This document shows, piece after piece, positions 1 to 12,230 of a stretch of 64,000 nucleotides of DNA (the first letter of the stretch is position 1; each line of letters opens with the position of its first letter). This DNA is from Larix kaempferi. Taxonomy: Eukaryota > Streptophyta > Pinopsida > Pinales > Pinaceae. Both the position numbers and the translations under genes were made by a program. The stretch covers positions 3,906,001-3,970,000 of the forward strand of contig BSBM01000637.1 of NCBI GenBank assembly GCA_027924585.1. The letters run 5' to 3'. Below the pieces are notes generated by a model. That model worked only from the letters and a program-made list of their open reading frames with translations, had not been told where the DNA came from and did no database searches.

Positions 1-1412
1 AACTCAAAAACCCGACCAGCACACAGTCTGGAACAGAGCAGAGCGCCAACAATGGGCCGACACAGTTGGTACGCAGGAAAGGTGAGGCAGTGGCACACTT
101 TGCTAGTGGTCAGGGTGAGCTGGCACTTTGTGTGAACAGGTAAAGTGCGACATCCTAGTAAATCAAGAAAAACCGAGATCCTGGCTCAGTTTTGAAGGAT
201 TTTGGGAGTTTGAGAGTGGATTTAGGACAGTTTGGGGCCTCTAGACCTGCAACATAAGTTCTTGAAGGGATCTGAAGGATGAATTGGAGTAGATCTCAAA
301 GGTTAGAACACAAAAAATATGAATAAATTTCAACTCATTATGGTGATCAATCTGATAATAGCTTTAAAGGTAGGGTTAGATCTACATTAAACAAGCTATC
401 TTACTATGGAATGGTGAGTTCCAATGTCAGGTATGAAATAATTAATACCAATTTCCTAATATATTTAATAAACTATCAAACATTTCCCAATATCTAAAGC
501 CATCATAAATACATCTCATATGGAAGGAAACTTGAATCATTTCATGTTAAACTAGAGAAGAAAGTACATATCTACCAAGGTAATTTTTAAGGGCGAAATT
601 TCGCCAATTGGCTATTTTTGAGGTTTTGTTTCAAAAAATAAATTCGCTATTTGCTCATTTTTAGTTTCTAATATCGCCTATATTTATATAAAATATGTTT
701 TTTTATCATAATATTTCCCAAAATTTACACATTTCAAAAGTAAATTGTATGTTTCATATTTAATATCCACCTACCTATCTATATACATGTTTTTTTCAAT
801 CCAAAATAATCGCCTAAGATATTATACTTAAGTATAAGATTATAATCCTTAAAAAATGCCATGATATCTACCATGGAGCTTGATGTGCATCCTTTTTCCT
901 TTGCCATGAGCTATCCTTTATCCACCCTTGCTTTTCATGAAGTTGAGCTTTCCAACCTTCAGAATCTCTCCAGCATGCCTTTGCTCATCCTTTGTCCTTT
1001 TCTACTATGCCCCAAATGCCTTTGTTTTATAGAATTGGGAAATGCGCTCTCAAGTTTCTCTTTTCAATGTGGGACTATCCCTTTTCATGATTTTTTATTA
1101 TTTTCTCTCAAAACCCCACTTTCCATAGTATTTTTAGGAATTTCAAGCACAATTAATGCAATCTTGTGCATTTCTTCTCACTATTGACTGATGGAGACTA
1201 GATTTGAGCCTTCAATTGAGCAATTCAATCACTGAACCTTGTCTCTTTAGGATTTCTCTTAATTGATTCAATCCTTCCAGTTATGGAAGTAGTGATTAGA
1301 TCAGAGAGGACTATTCTCTTATGTACTTATCTTCTGTCTTCATGTTGCAGGCGCATAGTAAAATTATGCTTCTGCCTTCACCTGGTTAAGGGTGTTAATT
1401 TGATTATTAACA
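1..1412. other. AT-rich sequence without a gene; probable Tat 3' LTR edge at its right end
   Basis: I recognise no coding domain here. Reading on the minus strand, an LTR-like start (TGTTAATAATC) lies at 1412, directly after a block GATGCCCCCTA (1413 onward). The same block flanks the proven 3' LTR that ends at 6643. A Tat-type 3' LTR therefore probably occupies the right part of this stretch. Its other end was not found and may lie outside the window. Confidence 0.3.
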
Positions 1413-4400
1413 GATGCCCCCTAATGTGTGAGGTCCGAAGCAAAGCTAAGGGCCGAAATACATTACAAAAATTGAAACTCTTTATACTGATACTCTTTAT
1501 TGATCAAAGCAAGAATGAGGAAAGGATAAGCTCACGGGTGCAGGATTCAAGAAAACATCTACAAGGAAAACATAGCAATTTCTCAAATATATAATATCTT
1601 CCTGAGGCAAGAATACCCATGCTCAGCAGTAAACAAGCATGGCCACGAACAATACACAATGGATCCATATCAAAAGTAAATTTTTAAGAAGTGTGAACAT
1701 GCACTTCGATGAGTGCGAGAACAAGGTCTTCATAGAACTTATGACATGGTAGTTTAATCTTGCACAGCTGGGGCAGTGCATCGATGAGTGATACAAATGT
1801 TTTTCCCAAGGTCTTCAATACAAACCGATGATAGTATGAGTTTATATCATGTGAATAAATGAGCTGATGTCGAGCATAATAAAACACCATCTGATTACCA
1901 TTCATTGATGTATACCATTAACAGATGCGAAGAGACCCACCGATAATTATGATGGACTCTAAGGTACTGAGTACAGACTAGCAAGTACAAAAAGATGTTA
2001 TGAAGTCGAACACTTGTAGAATGAAATAATCAGGTGTCATTGATGTATACCCACTATCATTTGCGAGGAAACCTTCCACTGATGACTGCAAGATCCAAGG
2101 TACTCCTAGGTTTCTAGATCCATTACCTAGATGATGATTTGGTGTTGATAGGAACAGATCCATTGGAAGGAGGGAATTAATGCATCCCACATCAGCTGAT
2201 ACGAAACAAATATCAATAGTTTGATATAGTTTGGTAGAAATGCGAGATCCAACACTGTAGACTGACACAAGGAAGGCCGACATGATTGGTCAAGAATATT
2301 TGAGGAATGGTCGACACTGTTTGAACTTCCCTTGAACACAGAACATGACGCAGAATGGACACATAGAAAAATAGGACTTTGAGTAACCAACCTTAACGAA
2401 ATCCTTCAATACCAGATGCATTAACGAAAGCTCCATTGATGACGGGAAGGATAACCCATCGGTGGAGATTTGTTCAAAATATTGGTACAGTTTCCTTAGG
2501 AAAATGTAGATGGTGTACTGACGGTGGATACCAAATCATGTGCCATGTTCAAGGGCAACAAGGACTGACTATATCCACTTTCTTCAATGATATAATATGA
2601 AATGATTCAATTCTCCCTCTTTTTGGATTTTTGTGTTTTCCAATTTTTTTTAACCTTTTTCATTTATTATCTTGAAAAAAAAATAAAGCATGCTATGATA
2701 CATTAGAGGAAACAATTATCTCAAGGGAATGCGACTAAATTTCAAGTGCATGGGTCAGGCCAAGGCAAAGATCCATATTGCAAACAAGGGTTGATCTAGT
2801 TATGTACACTATTACAGATGTTTCCTCCATGGGGATGGATCAAATATACAAAAGAAATGGTTTATAAGCATCTTGTAACAAAAAGTGACTGCAAAGGAAA
2901 ATACGCAACATAAGAAATAAGCAACAAAGCAGTTGGCACAAATGTTCAATTGGATATTTTAACACATGCTTATGTAAAATGACAAAAAAATGGGATCCCA
3001 TCAGTATATGGTCAGAAATGTATGAAAGAGAAATATGTGGTCTCAAACTCCAAGTCATGATAGGACTAATAGGGCTCCTTGGCCTATGAGAATAACTCAG
3101 CATGGGAACCAAAATGGCAATGGGGTGTTGACTAGGGTGTCCCATGTTCGGTAGGCTCTTATGTCAGAATGGTGGAAAATACAGATATGAAGGGCTAACC
3201 CACAAGTTTTCAATAGGTTCGACCCTATGGCAAGTTTCGGTTGCAAAAGGTTCAAATGCATCTTCACAAAGGGATAGCCTAAGCCTATATGCAAGATTCC
3301 AAATATACTAGATCAGATCGAGGAACATGCAAATAATGCTCCTATACTTGGGTAGATTTAATCCAATTATGCTCCCAGTGGCCCCACAAAAGATGTCCTT
3401 ATGTGGGTGCAACCAAATTTTACAACTTCAGGGATATCTTCATCTGATGATAAAATGTAATCCAAGAAATCATGTGAGCTGGGAAATCTCACATCCCAAA
3501 TGGGCAAAGTGACCGAATCATATTCCTCCATCAAGGGAATATTTTGATCTGAATCTGTTGAAGCTATTTTGGTAGCTTGTTTTGAAACTTCTACGATAGA
3601 TAGGGGTGATCCAAATGCTTCCCAACATTTAAATGACATTACACAAGCTTAGTTCCTTTCATCCACTATGGTTAGACAGATGTTCTTATCATGAGTCATT
3701 ACTTTAATCTGAAAAGAAACTTCGAAAAGGATCCTACATATTGAATGGTTTATGTTTGATGTGATCAAAGTCGCATCGGATGGATCAACAGCACCAATTG
3801 TGTACAATAGTTCCTTTCTTTTCACAGGACAACATTGCAATACCTCCAAGGCCGACATGGCACATGGCACTTGAATTAGGTCCTCAAGAACATTACCGTT
3901 TTGAGAAGCTTGCATGTTAGGATTAAGCATTGTTCTATGTAGAACACCTTTGGGTGGGTTTGTACTAAGTCTGTTGTTGGTTTCTCAATTTAGAGAGAAC
4001 CACTTGGTTGTGATACCGATTCATCCGATATACTAGGAGGGACATAATAAGAATCAAGTCTTGTTTGAATGTTCACCTCATGATCACACATGAAGAGATT
4101 GGCATTGGGATCGTTACCCCCTTGCAGGGGGGTTGGTTTGTTTCCCCCTGGAGGGGGTACCTATGTCAAAATAGTGGGTTGTTGTTTTCCACCACATTGA
4201 AGCATAGTTGGTGCATCTCTTTTCCCAGAGTTATCATTTTCGTTACTCTTTTATTTCTTCTTCTTTTCCCTAAGGTCTTTGGACTCGACTATAAGGATTT
4301 CAGAATTCTGGGAAGGATTAGCACTTTGCCTACCCTTGTACTTTTTCTTCTTTCCTTTAAGGTCTATCGATGAGACTGTGAAGATTTCAATAGTGTTGGA

Positions 4401-4554
4401 AGGATTAGCAGGTTGCTACATTGCTTGGCCTGTTGTGGGTTGTGAATTCTGAGTAGAAACTTGTCCCAAATGTGGGGTAATCTGTTCAAGTTGGTTGACA
4501 GAATCCATCATACCATTGGCATGAGAGCCATGTGGCAGCCTAGCTGGGTCAAAC
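1413..4554 (-). mobile_element. Tat-like Ty3/gypsy fragment D (3' UTR, PR and gag remnants)
   Basis: An old, broken minus-strand element. From 1413 to about 2600 it resembles the 3' UTR at 6644-7900, with matching phrases such as the GATGCCCCCTA start and a shared TAACAGATGC/TAACAAATGC block. From 3367 to about 4550 it carries protease and gag linker sequence related to that at 14238-15338. RT, RNase H and integrase are absent between them, so an internal deletion must have removed them. The right end is cut exactly by a copia LTR at 4555, so the remainder of the element is elsewhere or lost. The stretch 2600-3300 holds nothing I can name. Confidence 0.6.
3367..4554 (-). pseudogene. Gag linker and aspartic protease remnant (Tat-like)
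   Basis: Reading leftward, a lysine-rich gag linker (about 4550-4150) leads to a stretch containing LEDLIQVPCAMSALEVLQ (about 3880-3830). This aligns with VEDLSQAPCAMSTLEVLQ in the protease ORF at 14238-15338. The protease active-site region follows: the relative has DEGASTSIMSL, whereas here the Gly is Arg and an in-frame TAA (3646-3648) falls inside the motif, before MSFKCWEAFGSP. The aspartate is kept, but the enzyme cannot be made. Several further stops lie in the gag part. This is a dead copy with no sign of selection. Confidence 0.6.
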
Positions 4555-5147
4555 TGTTAATTTTTTGATAATTTCATTCCATTATCATTTAGGATCACTA
4601 AGAGAATAACATGTACAGCATATCAATCATAGACACAAGAGCACAAGCACACGAGAGACAGAGAGTTTCCTCGGAGAAAACTAAGAAGGTGAAAAACCTC
4701 GTAACTTCCTCAGAGATAGAATAAGCCCCAATACAAAGATCACAATGATCAAACCCCAAGAGATGTCTCTAGTAGATACTCCTCCTCCTCCACATGTGTG
4801 CCACTTTCTCTCTTAGCTATGCGAGCTTGGGAAGTTAGTGAATGAATAGAATGAGAGAGGCACACCCTCTATTTATACATTGACTTGACCTGCCAATAAT
4901 CCAATAGGGCCGACTTCCTGATGAAGCCTAATAACCCAACCACATGACCTAACTAGGGCCGACCCCACACCAGTGGTCTAATAAACCATCAATACAAATG
5001 ACGACGCTTACAATGTAAATTGTGACACTTGCAAATACAAATGACGACACTTCCAATCAGAGGAATAATACATCTCTGTTGGACATACAATAAAATACAA
5101 ATGTAATATATAAGTGAATATCTTCCGAAGTTACAAATGCATCAACA
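4555..5147 (-). repeat. Ty1/copia 3' LTR
   Basis: The minus strand reads TGTTGATGCATTTGTAAC from 5147 and ends in TAACA at 4555. It is the same LTR family as 51949-52585, 54718-55408 and 61060-61709, at 593 bp and clearly diverged. The purine tract AGTTAAGAGGGAG lies just outside at 5148-5160 and matches the PPT of the plus-strand copies. A TATAAATA box (minus strand) is at 4870-4877. Gag linker DNA of fragment D flanks the left side. This is the 3' LTR of the copia element whose RT/RNase H is at 35295-37150. Confidence 0.85.
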
Positions 5148-5663
5148 CTCCCTCTTAACTAGGAAGGTATTCTCTAGACACAGGTCATCAATACATATTG
5201 GCGCAAGTCTTCAATTCTGGAGCTGGATCATCATCACTGGATCACGGAGCATCATCATCATCATTGCTGCTATACTCGACATCTCGATCACTGGGCTATC
5301 TCTGAATTCTTCTCGTCATAGGAATTTATACAGAGCCAACCCTTTTTCATGTTGGATGTAGGCCTAGCCTCCTGCAGGTCTTCATCATCACTGGCCATAC
5401 TATGGAATCCTCGGGACTTATTACATGCATCAACAAAACCTTAAAAGAGTGTCTTGCATCCTGCAAGAACTCTAGGGAGAATCCCAGGACTGATTATGAG
5501 CTTACTGCTCAACCTATCGGATCTCCAGGGCTGATTACATGTGACCCCCACCACAAAACCTTAAAAGAGTGTCCTGCATCCTGCAAGAACTCTAAAGAGC
5601 ATCCCAGGATTGATTACGACCTTCATGCTCAACCTATCGGATCTCCAGGGCTGATTACATGTG
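5148..5663 (-). repeat. Copia 3' tail with 120-bp tandem repeat
   Basis: This is non-coding sequence between PPT and RNase H of copia element A. A 120-bp unit containing AAAACCTTAAAAGAGTGT starts near 5435 and again near 5555. A third diverged copy lies beyond the nested Tat element at about 34818-34930. The Tat element therefore inserted inside this short array. The 58-73-aa open frames here are readings of the repeat and not genes. Confidence 0.7.
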
Positions 5664-6643
5664 TGTTGTAGAAATTTCTCCCTATGGATAGGTAGAAACT
5701 CTCTTAGGTTAAAGTAGACTTTAACTGACTCTAAACTAAGACAAAAAGATAACAAATGATAACTTTAATTCCTAGATCTAAACAAATATCTCAAGATTAT
5801 ATTGCTGTAAGAAATGGAAGAGATCTAACTGACCTTCGATTCGATTGCTCGTCCTAATGGTCGTTTCCATCTCCAAGTCCTCGCGAATGAACCTGTCAGA
5901 ATAAAACCAAGATACAAGCATATACGATTCTCTAGAAACTTGAAATATGAGTTAGGATCTAAATCTATAAAAGATACAAATCATATGATTGAAACAAAAT
6001 AAACACACATGATTTGGGAAACAAGATAAGTTATGTTTTATTACCAACTTGAAGCCACTTACAATGGTTGCTTGATATCCAAGACAACTCCCAGCTCCAA
6101 GTGCTTTCTCCTCTATCTATCTCCACAAAGATTCAAGATCATAAGTTTGATGTCTCCAAGAGTCCTCCCCCTTTGCTCATGGAATGCCTCTCTCGTATAG
6201 TGTGTAGTAGGGTTAACCATCAAGAGAGAAGAATGGATCTTGGGAATGTTTAGTGGATCAGGCCCACTAACCTGAGAAGGTGAGTTAGGATCGAATCAAG
6301 GATACCAGTCCTAAAAAATATCTCGAAGATCAAGATCCCACATGCCATGGCAAAAAAGGCTAAAAAAGGAGTACCGCGCCTCTTAAACTGAGCATAGCGC
6401 GGTAGTACCGCATGGCATAGAAAGAGCATAGTGCGGTAGTGGGGACTATCGCACACCTAAGCTGGAGCAAGGCGCGGTGGTGTAGGTATATGAAGTATTA
6501 GCTGGGTTGATTCTTGACAGGATAGGTTTGTCTACAAGGATCATTCATCATTTTTCTCTTCTGGGTGTTTTAAGCAGTAGGACAAGTGTCGTCAACTATT
6601 TTTATGGTGAAGATGTGACACTGTGAAATATGGAAGTATAACA
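5664..6643 (-). repeat. 3' LTR of Tat element B
   Basis: The plus strand starts TGTTGTAGAAATTTC and ends ATATGGAAGTATAACA. It pairs with 33827-34806 at a constant offset of 28163 with no net indel. It contains the GCGCGGTAGTACCGC palindrome (about 6398-6412) and several related GCGGTAGT words up to about 6480. The small open frames inside are chance. Confidence 0.92.
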
Positions 6644-6660
6644 GATGCCCCCTAAAGTGT
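6644..6660 (-). promoter_or_regulatory. Polypurine tract of element B
   Basis: The minus strand reads ACTTTAGGGGGCATC immediately before the 3' LTR start (TGTTATACTTCC). A G5 run just inside the 3' LTR is the expected primer for plus-strand synthesis. The same block adjoins the LTR edge at 1412. Confidence 0.6.
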
Positions 6661-8600
6661 GAGGTCAGAAGGGACTAATGGCCGAAAGACTTTACAAATA
6701 CTGTGTGGAGATAGCATCGAGGAGAGCAACAAGGAGCTGAATCAGAAACAAAATGTCAGATATACCATCGAGGTGGGCATTCCCATGCTTGGAAACAATT
6801 GACTCAAGCATGGCTGCTGACCAATACATTGCAGATCCATGAGTACTGAGATGATATAGACTGTAGACAAATCATGGCTACTATGAACAACCGTAGATCC
6901 ATGAGACAGTAATGACACAGCCACGACCAATACAAAAGTGGATCTGTGTGACAATACAAAGGACATCTCCATCACATCCTGGACACAATCAAAATACAAA
7001 GATGCACCCAGGGTCTTCTACTCAATCGCAAATGATACGAATCTATCCATGTGATTACAAGGTGTTGAAGTCGAACATGGTCGAAACCATTTGATTATAG
7101 GTCAGTGATGTGAACCGTTAACAAATGCAAGGGAAATCACCAATGATGAAAATGATCCCCAAGGTATCTATAGTACATCTCAGTGAAATGCGAATGAATG
7201 AGTTGATGTTGAGCATGTGAGAGATCGTTCGATCAGAGGTCATTGATGTAAACCTACTGTTGAACACGAGGAAACCTGCCATTGAGGCATGCAGGTACCA
7301 AGGTACTAATGGTTGATTCCTAAGTCCAATTCCCGGATAGTGATTTGGCGTCGATGGGAATAGACTCGTCGAAGGTGGGCCATAATGATTCCCACATCAT
7401 CGACACGAAATCGGAACGAAAAGATAGTATAGGATGATGAAACAATGGAACATGTACTGACACAGCGGAGGTCTAACAAAATGAACAACTCTAAACAATG
7501 CAACCCTTTGAACATATAACGGCATGTAACAGGACTTGGTAGTAGGGATTATTGATAGCAGAGGATAGACACCAAATGAGTAGGCTCGTGGCTAGAGAGA
7601 TGACTCAGGATGATGACCATAACTCAGCAAAAATAGATACCCAAAATAGACAAGGGACATATGCATGCCATGTTCAAAGGTGACGACTGACAAGCTGCCA
7701 ACAAAATAAATTCGACTTGTTTCCCATTTTCCCCCGACATGATAAACGAGTACCTCTTTGTTGTTTTTTGAGCTTGAAGAGGATAACAGATGCTCGGTAT
7801 AGCTCATCTCATAGATGAGTCCAATCTCACATGTTTTATGAACCTGAGAAAGGAGGGGTTCTTCCCAAAGTGGGTCCTTCGATGTCAAATTTTAACGAGT
7901 CCAAGGAAGGAAAACGCAGTAGTTTTTCACATTTAGAGAGCCTAAAAAACTTAAAGAAGGCTCCAAAGTGTACTTTTTCATAAATTTAGTCCCTCGATCC
8001 TGAAAAAGTGTAAAACAATTCCTGAGAGAACTCTCCCAGCCAAAAATTGACCGAAGTATACCTTTCTCGTAAATAGTCTAGACGAGCTGTAAAAAGGGGT
8101 AACCCATCACCCAATAGATGACCTTTCAAATACTTTTACAAGTGTGAAAGAGTCAAGATCACTTGGCAATATTTTCAATTTTAGGGAGTCTGAAAAGAGC
8201 TTAACTATGGACTCCAATGGTCTTTTTCGTAATTTTTTAATTATTCTGGTTCGAAAAAAGAATAAAATACAACCAGGATAATACTTTCCTCATCGTTTAA
8301 CGAGCATGAGTAAAGCTGACTAAGCTCGACACCGTTTTACTTAAGTTTGACAAGCACGACATGGGTGTAAAAGTGCTTGGAATCTTTTTCAAGTTTTAAT
8401 CCAAAGCACGAAAAAGATAAAGTAGGCTCAAAATGAAGGTCAAATAATAAATGAACGCCAGTGTGAACATTTTTTAAAGGAGACCCTGTCAACAAATGCT
8501 CATGGGACCAGATATTAGTAATGTGAAATGGGTTTTATTTTAACTAGATAAAATAATGAATAAAAAATAAGTGAAAAAGTTATATAAGGAATAGGTAAAT
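6661..8600 (-). other. 3' untranslated region of Tat element B
   Basis: No conserved protein domain is present. The part nearest the LTR resembles 1413-2600. From about 7900 to 8500 it contains degenerate units such as TTTAACGAGCATGAG and CCAAAGCACGAAAAAG. These units are amplified into a long array at 39440-40745 in element C. GCGGTAC-type palindromes appear again at 8831-8930. Long repeat-bearing 3' UTRs are known for Tat/Ogre elements. Confidence 0.55.
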
Positions 8601-9048
8601 ATGGAAAGTTACCATTTCACTTGTGCATTTGCCAAAAGAGGAGATTTTACCCATTGAGGAGCAAAAACTTCAAGAGTTCATATCTGGAGATCTGGAGCAC
8701 CGTTTCAAGAACCGTCTGTGCCAGGTAATAGCTTTCAGGCCCCTCTTTCAGTTCATAGATAAATAACTTGATTTCAGTAAGTAGAAGTTAATATTTGGGA
8801 AGGCCCTAATGGGAAAATTTTGCTATCCATAGTACCGCGCGGGAGCTGTATCGGGAAAAGCGGTACTGTGTAATAGTACCACGTTGTAGGGTTAAATAAG
8901 GGCACGGTACTGCGCAATACCGCGCATCCACATCGCCCCCAGGTGCGATAGTGGCAATTTTTAAGATGAAAAAATTAGTTTTTCTCAAATTTTTAGCTGA
9001 GATCAAGTTGTTAAATGATTAATGAATGTTTCCTATGACCTTTTGCAG

Positions 9049-9923
9049 GTGTCTGCAACTTGTTTGGAGCAAAATGGTCAATTGGAAAGAAAGAGAGCAT
9101 GAAGCGGATGATTTGTTGGCCGAAGATGACCAAGAGACCTTGACTGCATTGTGGAAATGTGGTTTGTTGAAATTCTTCAAGACCAAAGGTATTCGTAAGC
9201 AGGAAAAAATTCTCACCCACATTATTCAAATGTGGGACCCCGACATTCAAGCTTTCCGAGTTGGAGAACACACCCTCGAGATTGAACTCGAGGACATTTA
9301 TTTCCTCATGGGCCTCTCAAAAAGAGGATCCCGGGTGAGTTTTACTGGGTTCACAGCCCTTGAGGGGAGCACTGATGCTTTAATTGCTTGTTATTGCCGT
9401 CAAGGTTCGGGGAAGAAAAGCGGCAAGGTGGTCATTAAGGACATTGTAAAACTTCCTTTAAAAACCATGTTGTTCACCATCACACGTGCAATAGGGAGTA
9501 GAGGTCCCCATCAGGCATCTCGTACAGAAATGAATCTTGCAGTGGATTGCATGGCAGGAATAGTTTTCAACTGGTGTGAGGCAGTATTGACCAACCTCAA
9601 AGAGCAAGTGAACAAGTGTAGGCTTGGAGAGAACTCTCAATTTGGGTATGGGAGCATCTTGGTCACCTTCTTCTTGGCGAGGGTGCTGTTGTTGCACCCA
9701 CAGCTGACCATGACCCCCTATCCACCCACCGAGCCATGGATGGCTCGATGGAGCGAGCATGCAGGACAACTTGGAGGGCTGCAATGTTTGGCTTTCGGTG
9801 AGGATTTCTTCTCGTGGCTCGAGGAACAGATTGTGATGATCGATGACTACCCTTATGCAGGGGTAGACTTCCGCAAGGACATAGACTTGGCACTGTCGGA
9901 AGATGAGGATTGGGACAATTCAG
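9049..9923 (+). CDS. Antisense plant-mobile-domain (PMD)-like gene in the 3' region of the Tat element
   Basis: The frame is open from 9026 into an A/T tract near 9960. Its core, WDPDIQAFRVGEHTLEIELE followed by DIYFLMGLSKRG, is the typical PMD (aminotransferase-like, PF10536) pattern of a beta-hairpin then D-x-x-x-L-x-G-L. The sequence suggests splicing. TTTTGCAG precedes 9049. A candidate upstream exon ends CTGTGCCAG at 8724 before GTAATA, and joins in a compatible phase. A donor CAG|GTATGA ends this exon at 9923. More coding-like sequence (acidic DEEEDEDEARG stretch) lies near 10095-10300. The gene runs opposite to the retroelement and tail-to-tail with its second RNase H. PMD proteins occur in host genes, Mutator-like transposons and Ty3/gypsy elements, and extra antisense ORFs are known in Tat elements. 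The single long exon without stops is notable in an otherwise decayed element. Confidence 0.65.
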
Positions 9924-10564
9924 GTATGACCTTCATAAATGTGTTTTTTTTCTTTTTTTTTTTAATATATAATTTTTATTGTTTTTTTAGAATGTGTAAA
10001 AGACTTTAATATATATACAAGTGCATGTCGTAGATCGTGGACCATAGAGACTGGCAGGGTACTCACCATTATGCTGAGGTGGTTTTGATCACCGAGCCAC
10101 TCCGGACGAGGAAGAAGATGAGGATGAGGCGCGAGGGGTCCAGGAGATAGAGAGGAACCTACAGGGTTTAACCCACGGTGTCCCCGCTATGAGGTTGGAC
10201 GACATCCCTTTGCATCTCCAGCGGCATACCGTAGGTGTGCCTAGGTGTATTGGCCGACTCCTCCATAGGGTGGCTCGGGCTATAGTGTGTTATCACTACT
10301 AGTGTGAGGAATCTGAGGAGGAACATGATAGATATCCCATATCTCCTTAGATGGTAGCTTTTATATTTTTGCGGCATGTATACGATATGTAGGCTTTTAA
10401 GAGCCAAATTTTTGTATGGGACTAGGTCCCAAATTTTGTCTTTAAAACACAAACTTCATGTATTTGAAAAAACACTTTTATATACAGTGATATATATATG
10501 GACCTACTTTTATGCCCTATTTATTCACAATGACTTGTGTATCTATTTTATGATGTGTTTTTAT

Positions 10565-11080
10565 TTATGTATGGGCAAGATGCCAATCCAAAATGTAATT
10601 AGCTAATGAATCAGCTATACAATTGAATTCCCTTGGTATGTGTTGATATGAAATAAAATTAAAAGATCATTCCAAGAGGCATACCCTTCGAAATAAACGA
10701 AGTAGGATAGGATCGCGAACTGTGTAAACACGATTCAGATGAGAAACCACGAGTTGGGAGTTTAAAAAGACTGATAGGGAGTCAATTCCAAGGGAAGCAA
10801 CCTTCGTCAAGAGTTCGATGACTGCATGGTACTTTGTGATATTGTTGGTTGCGGGACCCAAACAATTGGCTCCTGAAGATAGCAACTCACCAGTCAAAGA
10901 ATAGATTACCCATGCTGTGGAAGCGAGGTTTCGGGTATGTCGGCTCGCACCGTCGGTGAATCTGAGGTAGGTAGACATCTGCGCATAAAAGCATAAGTCA
11001 AGGTAAGAATAGATACATGAGGTTTGTGTGTGCACACCAAAAAAGATTAGAGAAAAACAAGCTAGGTACATTATGTACAA
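10565..11080 (-). pseudogene. Second (archaeal-type) RNase H domain, downstream of integrase
   Basis: The protein contains FTDGASR, then WVIYSLTGELLSSGANCLGP, then an NNITKYHAVIELL helix, then LNSQLVVSHLN. This is the aRNH fold acquired by Tat elements. The ORF track of the domain stops at a TGA (10667-10669), but the same frame continues for 33 codons through YQHIPREFNC and ADSLANY to a TAA at 10565-10567. The stop is therefore an internal point mutation. Two catalytic positions are also altered: the Glu expected before YHAV is Lys (AAG), and the Asp expected before SQLVV is Asn, both consistent with G-to-A changes. The first Asp is kept. The domain lies after IN, whereas I would expect it between gRNH and IN in most Tat elements. 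Confidence 0.75.
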
Positions 11081-11103
11081 AAAGTATCTTGCACAGGATA
11101 ACC

Positions 11104-12230
11104 CTACGCGTAGAAGCGTTTGAGGTACATCCCATTGCGGGGCCGCGCCAATGGTGTGCCATCACAATCGACAAGTTCATAGGCTCCTTTCTCCAAGAGA
11201 CGTTTTACAACAAAGGGGCCGTACCACATAGATTCTAGCTTTCCTTTTCCAAGTTTATCATGCATTTGATCATATGTGAGTATGAAGTCACCTTCATTGA
11301 AAACCTGAGGTTGAATGGATTTGTCATACTGTGCTTTGACGCATTTTTTATGAGCTTCATTGGCTAAAGCAGCATCTCGGTGGGTTTCATCTAGCTTGGC
11401 TAGGTATAGAAACCATTCCTCTTCGGAAGTGGTGTGGGGAAGTAGCTCTATGGCTATCTTAAGTGATGGAATTTCGCATTCAATCAGTAAAATGGCTTCC
11501 AGGCCATACACCAGTTGGAATGGTGTAAACCCAGTAGCACTTTTTACTGAGGTTCGGTATGCCCATAGTGCCGAAAACAGAGCTGAGTGCCAGTTGGACT
11601 TATGAGTGCCCACAATATGCTGAATCATTCATTTCAGAATTTTGTTAATGGCTTCAACTTTGCCATTAGCTTGTGGGTAGTATGGGGTTGAGTTTTCATG
11701 ACGAAAACCCAACTTGGCACTTAGTTCCTCAATCATATGGTTCCTAAAGTGGGAGCCATGATCGGTCACAATGGATTGTGGGACACCAAACCTAGCTATA
11801 ATGTGATTGAATATGAATTGTGCTGCTATTTTGCCATCTTCAGCATAAGTAGGCATCGCTTCATCCCATTTTGTGAAATAGTCAAAAGCTACTATGACAT
11901 AGCTATGCCCCCCAGCTGAAGTGGGCTTACAGTGCATGAAATATATGCCCCATTTGGAAAAGAGGCTGATGGCAATAACAGGATGGAGTGGAGCAGGATG
12001 CGAGCATATCTTATTATGAAAGAATTGACAGGGTGGACATTTCTTAACCGTTTCAATGCAGTCTTTAAAAATTGAGGGCCAGAAATATCCCGCTCGCAGT
12101 ATCTTCTGGGCCATAGCCATCCCAGAGAGATGACCACCACATGCTCCAGCGTGGCAGTCCTTAAGAACGCGTTCCGCTTCATCTAAAGTTAAATAGCGTC
12201 AAAGAACAGTGTCGACATCACGTCGATAAA
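11104..12230 (-). pseudogene. Integrase of Tat element B
   Basis: The N-terminal HHCC zinc finger is visible (DCHAGACGGH ... CPPC), followed by the catalytic core. The first catalytic Asp position, normally WGIDF, reads WGIYF. The second (VTDHGSHF) and the Glu (NGKVEAINK) are kept. A TGA interrupts after NKILK (about 11626), and the C-terminal part goes on in frame (11104-11628) through a GPF-type motif (MWYGPFVVKRL) to FYA. A stop at about 12197 separates it from the RNase H part. No chromodomain follows, which fits the Tat/Athila branch. The missing Asp and two stops make it inactive. Confidence 0.82.

Noticed and set aside
861-1594. Two ORFs of 108 and 103 aa near the window start
   Set aside because: No recognisable domain, hydrophobic low-complexity translation, and AT-rich surroundings; chance frames are likely.
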